In this document: piece after piece, positions 38,335-47,112 of the stretch
How positions within the stretch are numbered: the first letter of the stretch is position 1
How the letters are laid out: each line of letters opens with the position of its first letter
Assembly: GCF_025943985.1 (NCBI RefSeq)
Contig: NZ_JAPCWE010000005.1
Span: 1 to 64,000 of the forward strand
Reading direction: 5' to 3'
Source of the DNA: Anaerorudis cellulosivorans
GTDB taxonomy: Bacteria > Bacteroidota > Bacteroidia > Bacteroidales > Dysgonomonadaceae
DNA length: 64,000 nucleotides
Position numbers and translations under genes: made by a program
Notes under the pieces: generated by a model
Told to the model about the DNA's origin: nothing
Database searches by the model: none
The model's input: only the letters and a program-made list of their open reading frames with translations

Positions 38335-40893
38335 TTATAAAGCTTTTTGGAAAGCATATTTTCCACTACCTACTTTTTTACAGGTTTTTTCATTTGGCAA
38401 ATAGACTTTGGCAGAACAACCGTTCGGAATAGAAATATTCATTGTGAAGACGTTATCTTTGACTTCCCAATCTACTTCAATGGTTCCGTATAAAGTAGTA
38501 TAAGAAGCTTCAACAAATTTTAAATCTCCTACTACCCGGGGGGCAATGATGATGTTTCGAAATCCGCTATAGTCTTCTTTATCAACTGTAATTCCGGCCA
38601 ACGATTTATAAAACCATTCTTCGATCTGTCCCATCATAAAATGATTCCAGGAATTCCCTTTTCGAGGGTCCCATTGTTCGGTTAAAGTGGTTGCACCGAA
38701 TTGTACCTGAAAGCCATAACCGGGAACTTCTTTATGATTATGCATTTTATACATGATTTCATTCAATCCATTATCGGCTAACACCTGAAATAAATATCTG
38801 TTACCGACATCTCCTGTTGTTAATTTATAGTTGTGTTTTTCAATGTCTTTAACCAAATTATCGAGAACGGCTTGTTTATATTGAGGATCAACCAGTCCGG
38901 CATACAGGGGCATGGCATAAGAGGCTTGACTTCCTGTTCCGTATCGGGCTGTCTCGGGATCAAAAAACGCTTTGTTGAAAGCTTCTTTTACTTTTTCCTT
39001 CAAATCGGTATAACAGGCAACATCGTCTGTTTTGCCAAGCATAGCCGCGGCTTTTGTCAAATAATCGATATCCATGTAATAGTGGACGGTTGCCGATAGC
39101 GCAATGGGTGTATTTCTCGAGGGTCCTGCGGGAAACTCTTCGCTGAAGTCGTACCAATCTCCCAAGCCATGCGAAACCAAGTGATTTTTGGCAGTAGTCG
39201 ACAAATAATCGACGTATTTTTTCATCACGTCGTAATATTCGATTATCAATGAATGATCTCCATAGTATTGGTAGTACATGAAAGGTAAAATAACAGCGGT
39301 ACTTCCCCATTCGGGTGAATCTCTGAATCCTCCTTCAAAAATAACATACTCCGGGGCAATATCGGGTACCAAACCGTTTGGGAGTTGGGCATCGCGAATG
39401 TCGCGCATGATTTTTGGAGCAAAAGTCGTTAAATTGAAGTTGAAAAACAACCCGGGACCATTTAAGTGCACTTGTTCCAACCATCCTAATTTTTCTCTGT
39501 GCGGGCAATCCGTAAAAACCGCCTGAAAATTGCTTTTCATGGCGTTTACGATAATTCGGTGGGCATCGTTAAAAATGGAGTTGGAGCAATAAAAATGTCC
39601 GGTTTGGGATGCCGAATTATAGACAAAGCATGATTTTATATCATTTATGACAGGCAAGTCGCGGTCGTCTTTACTGTTTTTCATTTTCGCGCCTTCTACC
39701 TGAATATATCGATAACCGTAATAAGAAAAGCGCGGATGCCAAATTTCTTCACCTTCCCCTTTCAACGTGTATTCATAGTAATAAGGAGCCCCCGACTGGG
39801 ATTGGTTGACCGATCCGTCTTCCTTCAGGTTTTCTCCAACGATCAATCGGATTTTATCTCCTTTTTTGCCAGATACCTTTATCAATGGGAATCCTGAAAG
39901 ATTTTGCCCCATATCGAGTGTATAAAAATTTTCTTCCTTTTTGATCTCTTTGATGGGATAGGTTTCCATTATTTTAACAGGTGGAGCAGTCTGTGGAGTT
40001 AGTTTTCCTTTTGGAGGTTCTTGTATTACTACCTGTTGCCACTCCGAATCGTCAAAACTACAGGTATTCCATCCCTTTTGCTCTAATCGTGCATCATAGT
40101 CTTCACCTCCGTACATGTCGTTAAAAACGATGGGACTAAGGGAATATTTCCAACTTTCATTTGAAACGATTTCTTCTGTCGAACCATCTTCATAGGTCAA
40201 TTGCATGTTGAAAAACAAGGTGGGAGGTCCGAAACTAACTTGCATTTTTACGTAACGCCCTCCCTGTTCGTTATAAAAACCGTTTCCTAACAGAACGCCT
40301 ATCGTGTTCTTGGTTCCGATATTTTCTGTGACATCGTAGGTATTGTAATATACTGTTTTATCGTAATCGCTCCATAAAGGGGAAAACTGATCATTGCCAA
40401 CCTTTTTTCCGTTCAATGAGAGTTCGTAATTCCCCAACCCACAGATATAAATGATGGCACTTTTCACTTTTCCATGGGTATCAAACGATTTTCTCAAATA
40501 GATGCTTCTTTTTGAAAGTGGATGCGTTTGCTGCCATTTTTTTGCCGCTTCCGAGGTAACGGCCAATGCATGATAATTGCGACCTTCGGGAATATGGGCA
40601 TCTTCTTTTTTTATGGCCCCAATCCATTGGGCTTTCGATTCAATATTTGAAGGCGATAAAATGAATGTTGCTATGGCGTAAGCCGATTGTTGCACATCCT
40701 TGTTTTCTACAGACATCAGTTGCCATCCAAAAGAGGGTGTTTGCGAAGACACTAAAATGGGATTTGTTTGGTAATCAGATGTAAGATACGCAATTTTTGC
40801 TTTATCTTTGTTTGAAGCGCAGGCACCTCGTGAAATAACCGCAACAAATAATATTGTGGCTATAAATCGATAATGCTTTGTTTTTATTTTCAT
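38335..40893 (-). CDS. Alpha-L-rhamnosidase, GH78 (short N-terminal domain)
   Basis: This 852-residue protein has a signal peptide (about residues 1-27) and the GH78 core, with DCPHREKLGWLEQ in place of the GGD/LGD ending and TTLTEQWDPRKGNSWNH as the later acidic motif. The N-terminal Fn3-like domain looks internally deleted: it jumps from QQSAYAIA directly to SPSNIESKAQWIG, lacking ~65 residues that both neighbours have (the LWDSG...YYW...W segment). The reading frame is intact, so the enzyme may still be active. Confidence 0.9.
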   Translation of the reverse strand: MKIKTKHYRFIATILFVAVISRGACASNKDKAKIAYLTSDYQTNPILVSSQTPSFGWQLMSVENKDVQQSAYAIATFILSPSNIESKAQWIGAIKKEDAHIPEGRNYHALAVTSEAAKKWQQTHPLSKRSIYLRKSFDTHGKVKSAIIYICGLGNYELSLNGKKVGNDQFSPLWSDYDKTVYYNTYDVTENIGTKNTIGVLLGNGFYNEQGGRYVKMQVSFGPPTLFFNMQLTYEDGSTEEIVSNESWKYSLSPIVFNDMYGGEDYDARLEQKGWNTCSFDDSEWQQVVIQEPPKGKLTPQTAPPVKIMETYPIKEIKKEENFYTLDMGQNLSGFPLIKVSGKKGDKIRLIVGENLKEDGSVNQSQSGAPYYYEYTLKGEGEEIWHPRFSYYGYRYIQVEGAKMKNSKDDRDLPVINDIKSCFVYNSASQTGHFYCSNSIFNDAHRIIVNAMKSNFQAVFTDCPHREKLGWLEQVHLNGPGLFFNFNLTTFAPKIMRDIRDAQLPNGLVPDIAPEYVIFEGGFRDSPEWGSTAVILPFMYYQYYGDHSLIIEYYDVMKKYVDYLSTTAKNHLVSHGLGDWYDFSEEFPAGPSRNTPIALSATVHYYMDIDYLTKAAAMLGKTDDVACYTDLKEKVKEAFNKAFFDPETARYGTGSQASYAMPLYAGLVDPQYKQAVLDNLVKDIEKHNYKLTTGDVGNRYLFQVLADNGLNEIMYKMHNHKEVPGYGFQVQFGATTLTEQWDPRKGNSWNHFMMGQIEEWFYKSLAGITVDKEDYSGFRNIIIAPRVVGDLKFVEASYTTLYGTIEVDWEVKDNVFTMNISIPNGCSAKVYLPNEKTCKKVGSGKYAFQKAL

Positions 40894-40975
40894 AAGTTTT
40901 ATAAGATTTTTAAGTGCATAATCGTTCTATTCATCATCATTTTAGTTGTAAATTTGAATAATTTCTTTCATTCAC

Positions 40976-42175
40976 TTATTCATTACCCCATAAAGTTGGG
41001 CTATTGCCTTTTGCCTTGCGCCATGCGTCGCGCCATTTGTGGATTTCCGAAGGGCCGATAAACGGCATCAATTTGCGTTGTTCTTTTGTGGGAGCCGGGG
41101 GCAACATCACGGCTTTGTCCTGATACCAGTAGGCTACCGATCCCAAATCGAGCGTCAGATTGTTGTTGTGACCGTGTTCGATGGTCCCTTTTATTCCGTT
41201 TTCGAAGAAAATGGGGTCATGAATAAAGAAACGATACAAATGGGTTCTTCCGAGCCAACCTACATCGTTGTTCACCCGGGGATAGCCGAAAAACAAACTT
41301 GTATAAGGCTCTTTGGGACACCATGAGGTATTGAAAAAATCTTCTGTCCCGGTACCGATCAGCGAAGGTATTTGTTCCCCGTTAATGAACCACATATCAT
41401 CCCCTTCGCCGTACCACATCGGGGTAGGAGAATGCACATAGTAATTGATTCCCACGAAATGCCCTTTGCCTTGTGTTTCGATAAATAGATAATTTTCGGC
41501 ACCTGTAGGATTATTCTCTTGAGGTCCGAGGGTACCCCATTCGTTTTCGCCCTCCGGCAAGGCATTTGTCAGTTTGTGATTGTACCAGGCATGAAAACGT
41601 CCCATCCCTTCGGGTAATTTATCCGTTTCGAGATAATCGACATAAAAATAGAAAGCATCGATATTCCGGTTGGTTTGATTCTCTATTTCGATGCGTGCTC
41701 CTTTTTCGAAAGGCATGGCAAAGTAACAGGAGAGTCCGGTGCCGTTTACGGGTCCCGCATTCAGCGGAAAGGAAGAATAATTGTACTGTTCGTTCCATCC
41801 CTGACCAAAAAAAGGACCGATAGGCGATTCTACCGAGGGGTATTCGTTGCCATCCCAATACATTCGCAGGATAATGTCGTTTCTGCTCAGTTCGCCGGGA
41901 GGTGGGGCAATGGTAATCCAGATGTGGTTGATGACTCCCTTTCCCGATATTTCGGCAATGGTACGCTTTTCCCCCGCTTTGATTCCGGACACATTATCGG
42001 CGTTGCCGCCTGTCCGATCATAACTGCTTATCCGCCTGTTCCTTACTCCGCTTTTTATCTTTGCCAAATCGAACAATTCTCCCGACATTTCATTCTGTGA
42101 GAATAATCCCAAACTGAAGAAGAGAAAAAACAGAGCAAAAACGTTTCGTTTTTTAACTAATAATACTGTTTTCAT
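40976..42175 (-). CDS. GH172 (DUF2961) family glycosidase
   Basis: This 399-residue protein has a signal peptide (about residues 1-26) and the DUF2961 beta-jelly-roll fold, now called GH172. Glu257 (WYGEGDDM) and Glu278 (IGTGTEDFFN) lie 21 residues apart, the spacing of the catalytic pair Glu270/Glu291 that I recall for the bifidobacterial difructose-anhydride enzyme. Characterised members cut alpha-D-fructofuranosides or D-arabinofuranosides. A furanoside side chain on the locus substrate is therefore likely. The gene sits between a GH78 and the GH99-like gene. Confidence 0.88.
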   Translation of the reverse strand: MKTVLLVKKRNVFALFFLFFSLGLFSQNEMSGELFDLAKIKSGVRNRRISSYDRTGGNADNVSGIKAGEKRTIAEISGKGVINHIWITIAPPPGELSRNDIILRMYWDGNEYPSVESPIGPFFGQGWNEQYNYSSFPLNAGPVNGTGLSCYFAMPFEKGARIEIENQTNRNIDAFYFYVDYLETDKLPEGMGRFHAWYNHKLTNALPEGENEWGTLGPQENNPTGAENYLFIETQGKGHFVGINYYVHSPTPMWYGEGDDMWFINGEQIPSLIGTGTEDFFNTSWCPKEPYTSLFFGYPRVNNDVGWLGRTHLYRFFIHDPIFFENGIKGTIEHGHNNNLTLDLGSVAYWYQDKAVMLPPAPTKEQRKLMPFIGPSEIHKWRDAWRKAKGNSPTLWGNE

Positions 42176-42255
42176 ATGTCTTATTATTTTTAAAGGGTCA
42201 AATTTTAATTTGCGCAGGTTTTTATTGATATTTTAAGATAGATACAGCTAATTTT

Positions 42256-43461
42256 TTAGTCGTCTTTATTCCCAAAAACTTTTTTCACGGCTTTCAGATA
42301 GCCGAATCCATTCAACATATCGGGTAACAAATAGCTACCTTCCACCCACTCGTTCCAAGCATTTATGGTAATGAGCTTGGGTTGGTCGGGATGGTTGTCT
42401 GCATATTCTTTTGCCTTGAAAAGCAAAGCGGCAAAACTGACAGGCGTGTTATGATAATGTACCACATCTTTTTTTCCTTTAGCCGGAAACCTTGGAGTAT
42501 CGTCCCACCCGATAGAAACGCATGGGAATACGGGGACATCCAAAATAGAATCCATTTGTGCTCTTATTTTTAGCGAATTGGCACCGTACACCAAATAATC
42601 TTCATCCAGTCCTCCCATATTGTACATGGCCACACTGTTGAACCCCATATCTTTCACTCTTTGAGAGAATCGACCGGCTGCATCTTTCGACATAACGGAT
42701 CCTCCGCCCTGATTCCATTGGATGTGCAAATCGGGGAAGCCGGCTTGTTTTACTTTTTCTCTGAAATAATCCAATGCTTTGCGCGTTTCTTCCAAACTTC
42801 CTCCAAAACTTTCCAGCAGATTTTCTATGCTGAAAATGGAAAATACCGGTTTGCCGTCGATTTTGAAATAGTTGGGTTGTTTAAAATATTGGTTAATCAC
42901 TCTATCGACAATAATTTTAAAATTCTCCCAATCGACTGCACCATCCCAAAGCAGGGAATCATCGTCCTTAAATTTATGCACGTTCCAGTAGTTTCGTTTC
43001 AGGTCATGGTTAGCCCACATGATGTAGAACTGCATTTTCGAATTGTTTTTTGCTTTCAAAAATCCGTCATTCAAAGCACTTTCCAAAAAAGGCCCTCCAT
43101 CAAACCAATACCAGTCGTATACAAAAACATTGACACCATGATTGACGGCAACGTCAATCCACTTCTCTACCACCTTGGGATTGTTATCCATTTCATATCC
43201 CCACAAAGGCAGACGAGGTTGATAATGTCCGTCAAAGCGCGGCGTTCCTTTTTTTATCACTTCCCATTCGCCGATTCCTTCCGGCCAGAGCATGTTGCCA
43301 AACCGCTCGTCATAGTGACAGGATGGCCAAATATAAGCTGCCACAAAATATCGGCTTCTTAAATCATTAGTGTTCTTCTTTTCCTGGGGATAAACCTCAA
43401 AAGCAAGATTACTTGCTAAGAGCAAACTGAGTAAGATTGAAAATCTGAAATTGTTGTTCAT
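42256..43461 (-). CDS. GH99-like/WbsX-type glycoside hydrolase
   Basis: This 401-residue protein has a signal peptide (about residues 1-25) and a (beta/alpha)8-type GH99-like domain. Motifs are AAYIWPSCHYDERFG, VFVYDWYWFDGGPFLESALNDGFLKAKN and the final ITINAWNEWVEGSYLLPD. WbsX-like proteins were named as glycosyltransferases but belong to the GH99 clan. The signal peptide and the CAZyme neighbours point to a hydrolase, perhaps an endo-acting one. It is 80 bp upstream of the GH172 gene. Confidence 0.82.
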   Translation of the reverse strand: MNNNFRFSILLSLLLASNLAFEVYPQEKKNTNDLRSRYFVAAYIWPSCHYDERFGNMLWPEGIGEWEVIKKGTPRFDGHYQPRLPLWGYEMDNNPKVVEKWIDVAVNHGVNVFVYDWYWFDGGPFLESALNDGFLKAKNNSKMQFYIMWANHDLKRNYWNVHKFKDDDSLLWDGAVDWENFKIIVDRVINQYFKQPNYFKIDGKPVFSIFSIENLLESFGGSLEETRKALDYFREKVKQAGFPDLHIQWNQGGGSVMSKDAAGRFSQRVKDMGFNSVAMYNMGGLDEDYLVYGANSLKIRAQMDSILDVPVFPCVSIGWDDTPRFPAKGKKDVVHYHNTPVSFAALLFKAKEYADNHPDQPKLITINAWNEWVEGSYLLPDMLNGFGYLKAVKKVFGNKDD

Positions 43462-43494
43462 TATGTTTATTATTGGTTAGTTTTTAATGCACCC

Positions 43495-43707
43495 CTATAC
43501 CATTCCATCACTGATATGTTCAAGACCAAGAAAATATTGCATCTTCTTTTTTTTTTCAGAGAACTTCAAAGGGATCCTCAGGTTCGCCATCATTTTTACC
43601 CACAGATTATCCGGATTAAGTTTGCTTTCAAAGTTGGCATGAAAATCGAAAATTGACAACTGTTTTCTGATTTTCACTTGAGCATAACCATAAGGTAGTT
43701 GAGACAA
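43495..43707 (-). pseudogene. Possible IS5-family transposase N-terminal remnant
   Basis: A 70-codon frame reads IRKQLSIFDFHANFESKLNPDNLWVKMM, which resembles the N-terminus of IS5-type transposases (QLSIFDF...LDPxNxWVKLA). The DDE catalytic part is absent and no terminal repeats are recognisable. It starts with TTG and continues the decayed stretch between the GH99-like gene and the transaldolase fragment. The match is from memory, so this is tentative. Confidence 0.35.
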
Positions 43708-43741
43708 ATTTACTCGAAACTTTGTACTTTTACCAACAAAA

Positions 43742-43776
43742 CATAAATTACAGGGTTGAAATCACAATAATTTATG
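43742..43776. repeat. Small inverted repeat
   Basis: CATAAATTA (43742-43750) and TAATTTATG (43768-43776) form a perfect 9-bp inverted repeat within the decayed region. It could be a mobile-element end or a weak terminator; neither is shown. Confidence 0.4.
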
Positions 43777-43810
43777 ATTTTTCAGAAAGTCTTATATTAG
43801 AACCGGTTTA

Positions 43811-44245
43811 TTATGATAGGATGATGTGCCTGATCCGTTCATCCAATTGGGCCTGATCAGAGGCGAAACTGGCTAGACCGGCCAGGTCTTCTAGTTGCCG
43901 GTAATTCCGGAGACTGGCCGCGATCAGCCGAGTAGGTTCCGGATTGTTTTTGGTCAGTTTTGTTACCCATTTTTGCGAAGCCAGCACAGTTCTTTCTCCG
44001 GCGCCTGAACCATCGCCTAACCCGTTATCGCTGATATAAGCGCCAATTCGTCCCAGAAACACGTTCTGGTAATTGGGCTTGGTGATCGCTGCCACCAACA
44101 CATTCTGCCGGGCTGAGAATTCGAGTGTGAAATTAATTTTTACACCTTTCTCCCGGAGTTTGCGGGCGCCTAACAGGCCTGCGGCCGTATAAGGTACTTT
44201 CACGATAAACTGATCGTGGCAGATTTGGAAATAAGGTATCAAGTC
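43811..44245 (-). pseudogene. Transaldolase C-terminal fragment
   Basis: About 145 codons match the second half of a transaldolase: FIVKVPYTAAGLLGARKLREKGVKINFTLEFSARQNVL, then NVFLGRIGAYISDNGLGDGSG. The Lys of IVKVP is the Schiff-base position in this family. The first half is missing; upstream the reading frame runs into a GH78 remnant. G+C is about 53 percent by hand count over 43861-44100, against ~42 percent in the adjacent GH78 remnant, so this piece is probably of other origin and was joined by recombination. Confidence 0.75.
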
Positions 44246-44560
44246 CTTGTACAAAATTAGGTTTTAATACGATATTTTTAAAGCCCGGCTGATTTTCGTC
44301 AGGGAAAATACCTCCCAATGCTTTATAGTACCAGGCGTTGATTTCTCCAAACATGATATGATTCATGGAAATGTCGCTTTTGGCATCTATAGGCCAATTT
44401 TCGTAGAAAGTAGTTGCGCCATTTACAATCCACCATCCCCATGAAGGAAATGTTTCTTGAGAAGCTACCTCATAGGCCAATTCGGCATAACCGTTTTCAC
44501 TTAATGCATTTAGAATTGTTTTTGACCCCAGTAGCCGGTGCTATACGCATGTAATTGTAA
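44246..44560 (-). pseudogene. GH78 rhamnosidase remnant, frameshifted
   Basis: The reading TILNALSENGYAELAYEVASQ, ETFPSWGWWIVNGATTFYENW, NHIMFGEINAWYYKALGGIFP and GFKNIVLKPNFVQGLD is the C-terminal part of a GH78 enzyme, closest in style to the GH78 at 38335. Upstream, STGYWG is in another frame; the shift lies near an A run at about 44515-44527. The 5' two-thirds are gone and the 3' end is replaced by the transaldolase fragment near 44245. It is clearly non-functional. Confidence 0.8.
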
Positions 44561-44664
44561 ACAACTTGGATTTACAAAAGTAGCGATTCTTCCCATCGTA
44601 GGGTTACAGCCCTGCATCGTTGTTCCTTTTTCTTTTTTTCTCAAACGGATTGGTTATTATGTGC

Positions 44665-45981
44665 TTATTTATTGGAATATCGATTTTCCAAAAGGGCGAT
44701 CATTTCAGCACCGGCTAGTAAAACAGGACCATATCCATGTGCAGCATTTACGCTTACAGGGCGATCATAATAAAAGGCAGGATAAAAAGCCAATCCGGTT
44801 CCCACACAGGTGTTTTCCACTTCCCCTTGGGCATTGATCATGGTTGAAACAGCTTTCCATGCCGAACGTGCAAGCGGTTCATAGACCAGCGGATCCACCC
44901 ATCCCTTATTTATGGCATGTGCCATGCAATAAGTATACATGGCAGTTGCGCTGGTTTCCAAATAAGAATCGTTTCGATCGAGCAGTTGATGCCATGAACC
45001 TTTACCGGACTGCAAGGTAACGATACTCCTCAGATGTTCCAGAAACAAAGCCATGATTTCTCCGTATTGCGGGTGATTTTCAGGTAATATGTCCAACACA
45101 TCGCACATGGCCAGCAATGCCCAACCATTGGCACGTCCCCAAAAGAATGAAGGGTGTTCTTTCATCGATTCTATCCATCCGTGACGGAAAAGTTTCATTT
45201 CCGGAATCCACAGCTTTTGTTGGAATAATTCGATTTGTAAAGCCGACTCGTTGTATAAGGTATCGGTAAAAGTCGGATTGTCTTTTTCAATCAGCTTTCC
45301 CATATAAGTAAGGATAGGAATGCCCATGTACATATCGTCAAGCCAAACCGAATTCATCATGGGCCTTTTCCTTGCAAGAAGGCGGTTATACAGACGGTAT
45401 TCTTTATACATGACGAAATTGAAGGCATTGTCGATAACGGGACGCAACAGGGGGCTCAATTCCGGATTCGCCAACGAAGTTTTAATCATGGCCGCACCCA
45501 TCGATCCGCAGTCGTCCAGCCATTTTGGAGTGATTAATGCGCGTAAGCCACTATTCCCGGTTTTGTCGTTGATTATTTTGAAATAGGGATACGTTTCACC
45601 GATCAGCCGCATGCGTTCAAATACATAGTCGGCATATTTTCTGTCGTTTGTAATTTCAGCTACCCGCAACATGCCCGAATAGGTCACTCCCCATTCGTAA
45701 GTAACCAGTCCGAAACGACCTTCTTCGAACTTGCTGTTCGCATCGATTTTTCTGTAATCGGTAATTTTATTTCCGGTTTTATTGTCAATTATTGCGGCCG
45801 GCGTATTTGTATCCAAAAATGTGAATACCCTGTCTAAGTCTGTTTTGATTTGTTTTTTGAATTGGGTAGCTTCTTGAAGTTGCTTTTCTGAGGGAGGAGC
45901 CGGTTGTGCCAGTACTTGTAGGGATAAAAATCCGCATACAAACAACAATTTCCCCTTGTAGTTCTTAATCTTCATATCCAT
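44665..45981 (-). CDS. GH105/GH88-type unsaturated glycuronyl hydrolase
   Basis: This 438-residue protein has a signal peptide (about residues 1-25, ending VLAQ) and an (alpha/alpha)6 barrel. Signature pieces are YEWGVTYSGMLRVAE, MNSVWLDDMYMGIPILTYMGKL, FFWGRANGWALLAMCDVL and LETSATAMYTYCMAHAI. Relatives (YteR/YesR) remove the unsaturated uronic acid that lyases leave on rhamnogalacturonan oligosaccharides. It is the first intact gene of the locus and directly follows the SusD remnant. No polysaccharide lyase is present in the window. Confidence 0.9.
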   Translation of the reverse strand: MDMKIKNYKGKLLFVCGFLSLQVLAQPAPPSEKQLQEATQFKKQIKTDLDRVFTFLDTNTPAAIIDNKTGNKITDYRKIDANSKFEEGRFGLVTYEWGVTYSGMLRVAEITNDRKYADYVFERMRLIGETYPYFKIINDKTGNSGLRALITPKWLDDCGSMGAAMIKTSLANPELSPLLRPVIDNAFNFVMYKEYRLYNRLLARKRPMMNSVWLDDMYMGIPILTYMGKLIEKDNPTFTDTLYNESALQIELFQQKLWIPEMKLFRHGWIESMKEHPSFFWGRANGWALLAMCDVLDILPENHPQYGEIMALFLEHLRSIVTLQSGKGSWHQLLDRNDSYLETSATAMYTYCMAHAINKGWVDPLVYEPLARSAWKAVSTMINAQGEVENTCVGTGLAFYPAFYYDRPVSVNAAHGYGPVLLAGAEMIALLENRYSNK

Positions 45982-46011
45982 TAATTTTATTTGCTTATAC
46001 TAAATTTACGA

Positions 46012-46035
46012 GGATGTGCCTGTTACGGCACATCC
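46012..46035. terminator. Hairpin between SusD remnant and GH105 gene
   Basis: GGATGTGCC and GGCACATCC form a perfect 9-bp stem with a 6-nt loop. On the minus strand it lies ~43 nt after the SusD stop but lacks a T run; on the plus strand CCGTTTTT follows. In Bacteroidetes glycan loci a hairpin after susD often tunes expression of downstream enzyme genes. Confidence 0.5.
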
Positions 46036-46078
46036 CCGTTTTTGATTATTTTACCTTATCAAACGGCTGCGTGAATTT

Positions 46079-46213
46079 CTAATAGCCGGGATTTTGCATA
46101 GCCTTTTTTTCTTCTGTACTCAGCGGTTGACCTTTTTCATTATTGTTATTGCCAATATTTATTATTTTGTTTTCTTTACTATTATATTGATTTTGATATT
46201 GATATTGATAAAA
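46079..46213 (-). pseudogene. SusD-family lipoprotein 3' remnant
   Basis: Reading the minus strand, 44 codons end in LSTEEKKAMQNPGY and a TAG stop (46079-46081). The QNPGY end is the hallmark C-terminus of SusD-type glycan-binding lipoproteins. Upstream the frame passes through a Gln/Tyr/Asn-rich stretch and meets a stop at 46214-46216. No more of susD and nothing of susC precedes it, so the import pair has been deleted. Confidence 0.65.
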
Positions 46214-46409
46214 TTACGAGTAATGCTTTTCCCCGGTAAATGTTTTTATTTGTTTTTTCTAATTTAAACATGTCAAAAATAGATAACAGAAATTATTTCG
46301 GACTGCAATATTTGACATAAATACTGCAATATTTGACATTTAACACCATTAATTTATTTTTCACTGTTTTGGACGTGCATTTGAAGATACGTTATACCCT
46401 AAAATTGTT

Positions 46410-46417
46410 TATTTTTG
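46410..46417 (+). promoter_or_regulatory. Promoter -7 box directly before lipB
   Basis: TATTTTTG matches TAnnTTTG and ends 4 nt before the lipB ATG at 46422. Transcription would begin at or very near the start codon, implying a leaderless mRNA. The rest of 46216-46409 is AT-rich with no gene. Confidence 0.45.
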
Positions 46418-46421
46418 CACT

Positions 46422-47102
46422 ATGCAAAAGATAGATGAGATTATCGATCTGGGTACGATTGCCTATGCAGAAGCATGGGAATACCAGCAAAAACTTTTCG
46501 ATAAAGCGATCGCTCAAAAACAACTCGGGGTATCAACAACTCAAACGCTGATTCTTTGTGAACATCCTCACGTAATAACGCTGGGGAAACACGGAAATTC
46601 CGACAACTTGCTTTTACCTGTGGAAAATCTTCGTAAGAGAGGAGTAGAATTTTTTTATACCGATCGCGGAGGGGACATTACCTATCACGGACCGGGGCAA
46701 TTGGTGGTTTACCCGATTTTCGATTTAAATGCTTTTGAAATGGGTCTTAAATCGTATATTTTTAATCTTGAAGAGGTTATTATCCGGTTATTGAATGATT
46801 ATGGAATAAAAGCGGAACGAATGTCGGGGGCTACGGGCGTCTGGCTGGGAGCAGATTCCGACAAAAATGTGCGCAAAATTTGTGCGATAGGGGTGCGCAG
46901 CAGCCATTTTGTGACCATGCACGGATTGGCTTTGAACGTCAATACCGATTTATCCTATTTTTCGTTGATCAATCCTTGCGGATTCACAGAAAAAGGAGTC
47001 ACTTCCATTCAAAAAGAATTGAATTCGGGTTGTCTCAAAATGGATGAAATCAAAAATCGAATCATTCATTATTTTTTTGAAATATTCGAATCGAAAAAAT
47101 AG
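46422..47102 (+). CDS. lipB: Lipoyl(octanoyl) transferase
   Basis: This 226-residue protein has RGGDITYHGPGQLVVYP (residues 82-98), the active-site Lys152 in RKICAIGVRSS and the acyl-carrying Cys186 in LINPCGFTEKGVTSI. It moves octanoyl groups from acyl carrier protein to lipoate-dependent enzymes. It starts a plus-strand run after the decayed glycan locus and lies 10 bp before the DUF3472 gene, with which it may be co-transcribed. Confidence 0.96.
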   Translation: MQKIDEIIDLGTIAYAEAWEYQQKLFDKAIAQKQLGVSTTQTLILCEHPHVITLGKHGNSDNLLLPVENLRKRGVEFFYTDRGGDITYHGPGQLVVYPIFDLNAFEMGLKSYIFNLEEVIIRLLNDYGIKAERMSGATGVWLGADSDKNVRKICAIGVRSSHFVTMHGLALNVNTDLSYFSLINPCGFTEKGVTSIQKELNSGCLKMDEIKNRIIHYFFEIFESKK

Positions 47103-47112
47103 TAAATAGAAA

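Noticed and set aside
44538-44837. 99-codon plus-strand frame over the GH105 3' end
   Set aside because: It overlaps the conserved end of the GH105 gene and the GH78 remnant on the other strand and shows no family features.
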